This document shows positions 17,801 to 20,704 of a DNA stretch of 20,704 nucleotides, piece by piece. The stretch comes from Apostichopus parvimensis (taxonomy: Eukaryota; Echinodermata; Holothuroidea; Aspidochirotida; Stichopodidae). Below the pieces are notes generated by a model. It was not told the DNA's origin. It searched no databases and saw only the letters and a program-made list of their open reading frames with translations. The DNA is taken from positions 10,152-30,855 of the forward strand of contig KN882345.1 in the NCBI GenBank assembly GCA_000934455.1, given 5' to 3'. Position 1 is the stretch's first letter. Every line of letters begins with the position of its first letter. The position numbers and the translations under genes are program-made.

Positions 17801-19754
17801 TATTTTGTTTATTTTGGTCAGATTTTGTTCTTGTTTTGTCGATTGATTAATAATTGGTGGTTTGAATTTTGTAAAAAAAAAAATGGTTAAGTGTGTTTCA
17901 ATTTAGCTTTATCTTTTTTACCTGGGTTGGGCGTTATGAGCAGGAACTGAAATATGCAAAATGAGTTAAATTTTAAAGAGTTTCTGAATTGGGAAGAGCA
18001 GGTTGAGGTGGGGTTGATTTTTCAGTGAACTGTTGAGCATTAAACGTATCTCAAATGTTTTTCTTATATTTAACTTTCTGAGATTTTGAAATATAAATTA
18101 AAGTAAGATGAACAGGAAGTACTGATGAATAAAACCGGTGAAAAAAAATTAACAATGACAATTATAATGAAATTTATTTCTGGTTTTATCTTGAGCTGAC
18201 AAATATATAATGATCTGAACCTGTATCATCACTTGTTTGTATTGAAACAGTTTAGTATTTTATAACTTAAGAGATCTTATCTCTTATTAAGACATTCAAC
18301 GATTTTATATCATTTTAACTTGCATTGATTGATGTACTTATTCAATGTTATCCCTTATGTTTAACTTACGTCATGATTGGATGCTTCCACCAGGAGCTCT
18401 ATGGCTGACCTCTGTGCTGACTCACTGGTGTCTCTGTGGATGAACACACCAGCTGAACACCACTCTGTAATAGCCTGGATGTCATCGGGCTATTGAAAGA
18501 GATAAATTAGTTAAAACTTTACTGTTTGAATATGCCTGTTTTACTTCCGGCACAGTGAAGGTCTCATACTAGGTTTAATGAGTGTCAAGAATATTTCATA
18601 AAATGTGCTAAAACTAATGAATGCATTCAGAAATGTACGTTTGAGAAACGCCATCATCTAAAACTAATGTCCAAACATTATTAGGCATAAAATGTGTGAA
18701 TATAGATTTTCCTCAAAAAGATCACAGGCGTCCTCGTTTCGTTTTTGCATACATTTAATGATTTAGACATATATATACTACTATCTCGGTATTAACATTA
18801 CATTTTACGTACGTGTGGACATGTATGTGTTACATGTTCATATATTGTTCACACATTGATGTACTGTAGTATGCATTTGAAGGAAAACTGTCGGGGAAAA
18901 GTGGATGTTTGTGTTGCAGAGGCGTTATAATTCTACATGTATCTACTTAACTCTTAACTTAGTTATTTTTTGACACCATAACGTATTAGTACCTTGGTAT
19001 GCTTAGCAATCTCGGACGTTATATAGAACTATCATGCAGGGGTTAAACGTATCCCAATTTTTATAACCTCGTGAAGTACGAACGTTTTCTTTGATTAATG
19101 GAAATTGGAATGAGAGGGTATTACTAATTTAATATTTTGTTGGGCCGATTTTATTGTTTCATAAACAGTCATGTACGCAAATTCAAAATCATAATAAATC
19201 AGAGTAAAGTTAAATGCTTCAGTTGTTTGGCTAAAATAGACGGTCCTATAATGTTTTGAATATTTGCATATTCCAAACTATTTAAATGTATATCTAGATG
19301 GTTGATATTTTCGTGCGACTTAGAACCCATGTAACCCAGTCGGTAGCAATATATTACATTTAGCTAGGCTATTGCTACATTCAACGAAAGTCGAATGAAT
19401 GTGTTTGAATACTTCAATACATGGTATGATACTCTTAACCAATATAAGATATTCGATTATTTCCTGACATTAAAACATCATATATAGCGTTCAAAAGAAT
19501 ATACATAATTAACGTTAACATGAATGAAAGTAATAAACAGTTTGAGCGATATATAAATTTAGTTTAGAAATGATCTAATTTACTTGAAGTTGAGAAAAAA
19601 AATCGGTCGTGCTGAAGTATAAGTGACATACACCGTGACTTGCATAGTCAAAGCATGACAGCCTAGGCATCTGGGGTAGGTCACTTTCAATTTTCATTAG
19701 CAACTGAGTAGTCGAACGAAGACTTCGTAAGTTGTCGTCACCCTCAGTCTGGAA
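2763..19754 (-). CDS. Partial modular LRR-like gene, 13 exons in three repeated modules
   Basis: Thirteen minus-strand exons lie at 19754-19632, 18489-18370, 17662-17454, 15336-15260, 14191-14121, 13035-12916, 10107-9902, 7420-7344, 6697-6642, 5839-5723, 5169-4961, 3359-3283 and 2833-2763. Each has an AG acceptor and GT donor, and all twelve junctions are phase-compatible. Their sum is 1533 nt, 511 codons without a stop. The protein consists of repeated units of about 150-200 residues, each with a helical leader (A/B), an alpha/beta segment (C), an LRR-like LxDCxLPxSI strand across the C-D junction, and a short E segment ending in GxW. The leucine spacing suggests leucine-rich repeats. Membership of an expanded NLR/LRR immune family is inference. 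No start, signal peptide, NACHT domain or terminal stop is visible, so both ends lie outside the window or are unrecognised. It could instead be two or three adjacent paralogous genes. Confidence 0.72.
3283..3359 (-). CDS. Exon D3, LRR strand and turn of module 3
   Basis: The exon is 77 nt, phase 2 in and phase 1 out, encoding MYDCLLPLWYPVAPFLTTL then GSRGVK. The acceptor is TCTGATTATAG and the donor AAAG|GTACAG. The acceptor and the TCTCGGGGAGT end match D1. It keeps DCxLP and L-TL-SRGV, while the residues between vary. Confidence 0.75.
3360..4960 (-). other. Intron C3-D3
   Basis: Most of its ends align with the C1-D1 intron. The middle holds the transposon-like remnant at 3896-4280. Short ORFs at 4055-4624 lack motifs and are not supported as exons. 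Confidence 0.6.
3896..4280 (+). mobile_element. Possible DNA-transposon/MITE-like remnant
   Basis: CAGTGACGTGCGCAGAATTT, followed by CAAAGGTGGGG, resembles the CAGTGGCGTAGCCAGAATTT termini common in invertebrate DNA transposons. Downstream, GGAGGGTCCGGTCGCAGGG and GGTGGTCTAGGGGTGCCC recall the matching subterminal text of such elements. A loose direct repeat links 3945-3980 with 4205-4240 (GACTGGCTTAGGTAATAAC against GACTGACTAGGGTAAGAAC). No clear right terminus or target duplication was found. It is absent from the paralogous C1-D1 intron, consistent with insertion after the duplication. Confidence 0.4.
4961..5169 (-). CDS. Exon C3, LRR-like core of module 3
   Basis: The exon is 209 nt, phase 0 in and phase 2 out, with acceptor CTTTCTTCAG and donor GCA|GTAAGT. 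It starts IPIHSVSLRRSLSKIDEDGE, then has SSGLSLPILTSIEEMNI, a very basic EEKRKRNRH stretch where C1 is acidic (EEGREVNTH), and GILNYVQHSPRFSEL. The charge switch between otherwise close copies is notable. Joining to D3 gives RFSEL-H-MYDCLLPLW. Confidence 0.8.
5170..5722 (-). other. Intron B3-C3
   Basis: AT-rich; aligns over much of its length with the B1-C1 intron (17663-18369). Nothing else seen. Confidence 0.65.
5723..5839 (-). CDS. Exon B3, helical leader of module 3
   Basis: This exon has 39 codons, phase 0 in and out, starting IDDIQTITEICSNG and ending IELLVKASNHD. The acceptor is ACTTTCAATAG and the donor GAC|GTGAGT. It is the closest paralogue of B1, one codon shorter near the HRD position. 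Of 14 codon differences from B1, 13 replace the amino acid. No A-type exon was seen between E2 and this exon. Confidence 0.72.
5840..6641 (-). other. Intron E2-B3
   Basis: Aligns with DNA upstream of B1 as far as about 6135. The rest is AT-rich. A plus-strand ORF at 6386-6670 overlaps exon E2 on the other strand and has no motif support. No A-type exon was found where one might be expected. Confidence 0.6.
6642..6697 (-). CDS. Exon E2, short GxW-ending segment of module 2
   Basis: The exon is 56 nt, phase 1 in and phase 0 out, encoding (V)ISSGEARLLNLASGKWIK. The acceptor is CTATTTTTACAG and the donor AAG|GTTTGT, which is weaker than the other donors. It is 15 nt (five codons) shorter than E1 and E3 but keeps LNLASGKW, equivalent to LDLGSGLW and LNFRTGRW. 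It fixes the frame for all E exons, because the alternative hydrophobic frame contains a stop here. Confidence 0.55.
6698..7343 (-). other. Intron D2-E2
   Basis: AT-rich sequence with no further feature recognised. Confidence 0.6.
7344..7420 (-). CDS. Exon D2, LRR strand and turn of module 2
   Basis: The exon is 77 nt, phase 2 in and phase 1 out, encoding LSGYKLPSSIMSNIIPEESR then SRNIK. The acceptor is ACCTTTAAAG and the donor AAAG|GTACGG. C2 plus D2 gives RFKALWLSGYKLPSSI, the same LRR-like strand as module 1, but the usual cysteine is replaced by tyrosine. The identical length and phases to D1 and D3 are strong support despite the low sequence identity. Confidence 0.68.
8748..8959 (-). 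CDS. Unassigned ORF, possibly a death-fold-like exon
   Basis: A minus-strand open segment follows a plausible acceptor (AACTTCAG at 8960) and reads LDAVTLENDQAPF, then LVRFLSMTDLNANLREIFR, then ADIVHKIRGADITHREN, closing at a TAA at 8748-8750. The pattern of amphipathic helices (LVRFL-s-DL--LREIFR, then DIVHKIRG--ITHREN) recalls death-effector or CARD domains found at the N-terminus of NLR-type proteins. It lies inside the C2-D2 intron, where such a domain does not belong, and has no clear donor before the stop. It may be a fossil 5' exon of a related gene, an alternative exon or chance. Confidence 0.28.
9180..9705 (+). repeat. Tandem repeat element, about 140-bp unit with TGACCT motifs, copy 2
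   Basis: About three units and a partial one belong to the family at 731-1535. TTTAC anchors lie near 9331, 9472 and 9597. It ends in a CA/CG-rich stretch (9603-9660) and the tail TTACGATTATCATCGCAACC at about 9679-9698, almost the same tail as copy 1. It lies in the C2-D2 intron. The shared unit-plus-tail structure indicates mobilisation or copying of a whole element, not two local expansions. Confidence 0.82.
9839..9851 (+). repeat. Poly-C tract
   Basis: A run of 13 C lies about 50 bases beyond the C2 donor, in the intron. It reads as poly-G in the minus-strand transcript. Confidence 0.9.
9902..10107 (-). CDS. Exon C2, LRR-like core of module 2
   Basis: The exon is 206 nt, phase 0 in and phase 2 out (68 codons plus TG), with acceptor TATTCTTCAG and donor ATG|GTAAGG. 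It starts IPISDLNLICSFSGFDGKD, then has LESGLSLSSLSSVEKITV, LTEEELIGLINYG and ESPRFKAL. It is one codon shorter than C1 and C3 and clearly more diverged, yet it keeps SFS, SGLSL, SVEK, INY and SPRFK. Open frame and motif retention argue against a pseudoexon. Its introns do not align with those of modules 1 and 3. Confidence 0.75.
10490..11212 (+). mobile_element. Truncated, broken non-LTR retrotransposon (CR1/L2-like), 3' end
   Basis: The plus strand encodes the C-terminal part of a LINE reverse transcriptase protein in pieces. VRNLAVYMDTHLVMDQQVN and ICK begin near 10500. An open piece at 10638-10938 contains HAVISSRLDYVKSLLLGVG, then a QLSILRRIQTQL start, then LTELYWLPIRLPIEYKILIL. This is the usual arrangement (SRLDYCNSLL, LQRIQNAAAR, LHWLPVxxRIxFKI) of CR1/L2/Jockey-group elements. 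After frameshifts there are remnants like FGDQSF and AAPRLWKTLPVEL near 10979-11040. The end, GCTATATAATATTTATCATCATTATTAT, spans about 11181-11209 and resembles the simple-repeat tails of this group. Stops and frame changes show it is dead. It is antisense to the host gene, within the A2-C2 intron. Confidence 0.8.
11520..11531 (+). repeat. Poly-C tract
   Basis: A run of 12 C is followed by CTCTCCCC, in the A2-C2 intron. Confidence 0.9.
12916..13035 (-). CDS. Exon A2, helical leader of module 2
   Basis: This exon has 40 codons, phase 0 in and out, starting TKGQNRLQFLCS and ending LLLEIASSHN. The acceptor is TTCATTTCCAG and the donor AAC|GTAAGT. It matches A1 in exon and intron DNA but resembles B1 in protein (CSxxV, HRDxS, IASSH versus EASNH). 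A and B exons therefore come from one ancestral exon. No B-type exon was found between it and C2. Confidence 0.68.
13281..13302 (+). repeat. G-rich tract with quadruplex pattern
   Basis: Four G runs (3, 3, 4 and 6 bases) are separated by ATAA, C and A, which fits the G-quadruplex pattern on the plus strand, the template strand of the gene. The paralogous position holds the G run at 19959-19973. Confidence 0.7.
13775..13880 (+). repeat. Decayed single unit of the TGACCT tandem repeat family
   Basis: The sequence GGTTTTAATAATTTGACCTT, followed by a TTCTTGTCCTCAATGTGGTA stretch, matches the order and spacing of one unit of the elements at 731-1535 and 9180-9705, with many substitutions. It lies in the E1-A2 intron. 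Confidence 0.55.
14121..14191 (-). CDS. Exon E1, GxW-ending segment of module 1
   Basis: The exon is 71 nt, phase 1 in and phase 0 out. The acceptor is TACTTACAG and the donor CTG|GTAATC. Joined to D1 it reads VFWKPHSDG, then YHQLDLGSGLWL. E3 has the same length, and E2 shares the L-x-L-x-SG-x-W end. A different frame is also open and hydrophobic (SSGSLIAMAVFNTISLISAL), but it needs a weaker D1 donor and is closed in E2, so I prefer the VFW frame. Confidence 0.62.
14192..15259 (-). other. Intron D1-E1
   Basis: Partly aligned with the shorter D3-E3 intron (2834-3282), with extra AT-rich sequence. The ORF at 14223-14456 has no support. Confidence 0.6.
15260..15336 (-). CDS. Exon D1, LRR strand and turn of module 1
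   Basis: The exon is 77 nt, phase 2 in and phase 1 out, with acceptor TTTCTGATTATAG and donor AATG|GTAAAG. It encodes LTDCMLPSSIPVGPALSTL then KSRGVN. With the last residues of C1 it completes xLxLTDCxLPxSI, typical of cysteine-type LRR spacing. D2 and D3 have exactly the same length and phases. Confidence 0.75.
15337..17453 (-). other. Intron C1-D1
   Basis: Its ends align with the C3-D3 intron. Two extra blocks, about 15490-16010 and 16785-17215, are missing from that copy. The first holds overlapping ORFs on both strands (plus 15493-15795, minus 15665-15859) with no recognisable motif. Confidence 0.6.
16785..17215 (+). mobile_element. Pyrimidine-rich block, probably transposon-derived
   Basis: A C/T-rich plus strand (CCCTCTCCTCCCTCTCCCC and similar, 16855-17060) leaves two overlapping frames open, at 16784-17116 and 16788-17072. 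Both are low-complexity Ser/Pro/Phe/Leu sequence. Just after, CAGCCTCTGAAGAAGTCTTA near 17166 resembles the GCCTGAGGAAG...GAAACG motif that accompanies several invertebrate retroelements, including Penelope-like ones. The block has no counterpart in the C3-D3 intron, so it is a separate insertion in the C1-D1 intron. The family is not determined. Confidence 0.4.
17454..17662 (-). CDS. Exon C1, LRR-like core of module 1
   Basis: The exon is 209 nt, phase 0 in and phase 2 out (69 codons plus AT), with acceptor TTTTTTCAG and donor GAT|GTAAGT. It starts IPVDGVILRWSFSKIDEDG, then has SSGLSLPIITSIEKVYI, an acidic TEEGREVN stretch and GILNYVQQSQRFKEL. Joining to D1 completes an LRR-like strand, RFKELILTDCMLP. 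It is the longest open segment of the locus and matches C3 at 47 of 69 residues. C2 is a more distant copy. The reading frame is secure because all three copies stay open and share motifs. Confidence 0.8.
17663..18369 (-). other. Intron B1-C1
   Basis: AT-rich; aligns with the B3-C3 intron. Nothing else seen. Confidence 0.6.
18370..18489 (-). CDS. Exon B1, helical leader of module 1
   Basis: This exon has 40 codons, phase 0 in and out, beginning PDDIQAITEWCS and ending IELLVEASNHD. The acceptor is TCTTTCAATAG and the donor GAC|GTAAGT. The paralogue B3 (5723-5839) shares both splice sites, the DDIQxITE start and the ELLVxASNHD end. It is also homologous to exon A2 over 40 ungapped positions (about 15 identities, including CS, HRD and AS-H). 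Segments such as AQRSAIELLVEAS look amphipathic helical. It follows A1 directly, so module 1 has two leader exons. Confidence 0.72.
18490..19631 (-). other. Intron A1-B1
   Basis: The B1-proximal part aligns with sequence upstream of B3 and the A1-proximal part with sequence after A2. A join between the two duplicated blocks therefore lies near 18690-18990. No C-type exon was found here. Confidence 0.6.
19632..19754 (-). CDS. Exon A1, helical leader of module 1
   Basis: This exon has 41 codons, phase 0 in and out, starting FQTEGDDN and ending DYASHG. The acceptor follows a pyrimidine tract (TTCTATTTTCAG), and an alternative in-frame acceptor six bases on (19748) matches the A2 start. The donor is GGT|GTATGT. 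Exon and both flanking introns align with exon A2 (12916-13035), which is the main support. Its residues have drifted furthest from the A/B consensus: the CSxxV-xxHRD motif of A2 and B1 is absent. It is therefore either strongly diversified or less constrained. Confidence 0.6.
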
Positions 19755-19958
19755 CTGAAAATAGAAGCATCTTTAAATGAATATAGAACGAACTTCACAA
19801 TATTAACCATAGACGAAAGTTGTGAGGGTTAACTGATAATCGAACATATTGAAAGTTTCGAGGAGCTAAAATTGAATTAATACTTTGAATTTTGACTTTC
19901 CATTTCACCATATTAACTCTGCTTTCTGTTACGAATTTGATTTTAAGCAAGAGAGGGT

Positions 19959-19973
19959 GGGGGGGGGGGGGGG
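19959..19973 (+). repeat. Poly-G tract in the A1 upstream intron
   Basis: A run of 15 G is preceded by GAGAGGGT. It occupies the same place as 13281-13302 in the paralogous block. Confidence 0.9.
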
Positions 19974-20009
19974 TTCACATTTTTGGAATTTCCGTTCTAA
20001 ATAGGAGTA

Positions 20010-20101
20010 GTAACGGAGAATTACCAAGTCTTGCTTTACCGAATCGGGCTGGGGAATGGGATAGATGAATAGATGGATGGATGGATGGCATTCTCCGTTA
20101 C
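20010..20101 (+). repeat. 12-bp perfect inverted repeat around a GGAT array
   Basis: GTAACGGAGAAT (20010-20021) and ATTCTCCGTTAC (20090-20101) are exact reverse complements separated by 68 bp that include a short GGAT array. Confidence 0.75.
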
Positions 20102-20267
20102 GTCTCCTTTTCTCCTTCTGTTATTAACATTAGGCTAACATAATAATGAATCGGGGTAACATTGGAATCACTAGTAATTGAAATCTAACGAATGCATGTC
20201 TGTGGAAGGTTCAGATAGTATAACGCTGGTGTGGGGAACTCTCTATCCGGGAACCAACCAAAGTAGC

Positions 20268-20356
20268 GGATGGATGGATGGATGGATAAATGGATGGATG
20301 GATGGATGGATGGATCGATAGATGGATGGATGGATGGATCGATAGATGGATGGATA
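20268..20356 (+). repeat. GGAT tetranucleotide microsatellite
   Basis: An array of GGAT/GATG units has occasional GATC and GATA interruptions. A shorter array of the same unit lies at 20063-20088. Long minus-strand ORFs here (PSIHPSIH) are simple-repeat translations, not genes. Confidence 0.95.
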
Positions 20357-20704
20357 GAAAAATAGACAGACATACAGACAGACGGACAGACAGGCAGGCA
20401 ATCAGGCAGATAGGGAGGCAGATAGACAGACATATATACAGATAGACAGATAGACAGATAGAAAGATAGACAGACAGGCAGATAGACAGACAGACAGACA
20501 TATATACAGACATATATACAGACATATATACATACATATAGACAGACAGACATACAGACAGACAGATAGACAGATAGACAGATAGACAGATAGACAGATA
20601 GACAGATAGACAGATAGACAGATAGACATATAGACAGATAGACAGATAGACAGATAGACAGATAGACAGATAGACAGATAGACAGATAGACAGATAGACA
20701 GATA
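20357..20704 (+). repeat. GACA/GATA microsatellite reaching the window end
   Basis: A mixed GACA, GATA, GGCA and CATA array becomes a nearly pure 8-bp GATAGACA unit from about 20565 to the end of the window. A 12-bp sub-repeat (CAGACATATATA) lies at 20500-20530. The minus-strand ORFs rich in CLSVYLSI are translations of the array. The true length is unknown because the window cuts it. Confidence 0.96.

Larger units (their letters stand above)
13900..18690 (-). repeat. Segmental duplication block carrying B1-E1 (pairs with 2570-6135)
   Basis: This block carries exons B1, C1, D1 and E1 with introns that still align to those of module 3. It is about 1.2 kb longer, mainly from extra sequence at about 15490-16010 and 16785-17215. 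Shared intron DNA shows that modules 1 and 3 are closer to each other than either is to module 2. Confidence 0.75.
18990..19990 (-). repeat. Duplicated block carrying exon A1 (pairs with 12240-13340)
   Basis: This is the partner of 12240-13340. Both the intron downstream of A1 and the roughly 230 bp upstream of it align. The A block follows the B-E block of the same module here, but in module 2 it is followed by the diverged C2, so the duplication boundaries are mosaic. Confidence 0.72.

Noticed and set aside
20185..20629. Three overlapping minus-strand ORFs of 75-122 codons rich in CLSVYLSI and HPSIHPSI
   Set aside because: They are translations of the GACA/GATA and GGAT arrays in different frames; no codon structure or conservation.

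Overview
This is eukaryotic, AT-rich, intron-rich genomic DNA, not bacterial or viral. Splice sites, degenerate tandem repeats, a decayed non-LTR retrotransposon and a GATA/GACA microsatellite all point to an animal. The roughly 140-bp repeats carrying TGACCTTTGACCT and the expanded LRR-like gene family fit a marine deuterostome, most likely an echinoderm and perhaps a sea cucumber. The species call is inference from memory of similar repeats and is weak.

The main content is a set of 13 small exons on the minus strand between 19754 and 2763. None is a long ORF, so they are easy to miss. I found them because they are paralogous to each other and have consensus splice sites. They form three copies of one exon module. 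Exon types A and B (about 40 codons, phase 0 to 0) are homologous to each other. They are followed by C (206-209 nt, phase 0 to 2), D (always 77 nt, phase 2 to 1) and E (56 or 71 nt, phase 1 to 0). Module 1 is A1-B1-C1-D1-E1 (19754-14121), module 2 is A2-C2-D2-E2 (13035-6642) and module 3 is B3-C3-D3-E3 (5839-2763). All 13 join in frame with no stop to give 1533 nt, or 511 codons. Both ends are open, so this is an internal or C-terminal part of one long gene or of adjacent paralogues. The encoded pattern (RFKELxLxDCxLPxSI, SGLSLPxxTSIEK, SRxxKVFW) is LRR-like. I infer membership of an expanded immune-receptor-like family, possibly the LRR part of an NLR-type protein, but I see no NACHT domain in the window.

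Modules 1 and 3 share alignable introns, so they come from a segmental duplication (about 2570-6135 with 13900-18690). A second duplicated block covers the A exons (about 12240-13340 with 18990-19990). Between modules 1 and 3 nearly all codon differences change the amino acid (hand count for exons B, C and D: 46 replacement, 5 silent), while a fixed framework is kept. That is the signature of diversifying selection and is the most interesting signal here.

The rest is mostly introns and repeats. A tandem repeat element with nuclear-receptor-like DR1 motifs lies at 731-1535 and 9180-9705, with a relic near 13780. A degenerate minisatellite lies at 1905-2450, and a GC-rich unidentified patch at 1680-1860. 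A transposon-like remnant lies at 3896-4280, and a 5'-truncated, broken LINE on the plus strand at 10490-11210. A pyrimidine-rich, probably transposon-derived block lies at 16785-17215, and tetranucleotide arrays run from 20060 to the window end. A minus-strand ORF at 8748-8959 might encode a death-fold-like segment. No tRNA, rRNA or CRISPR was seen.
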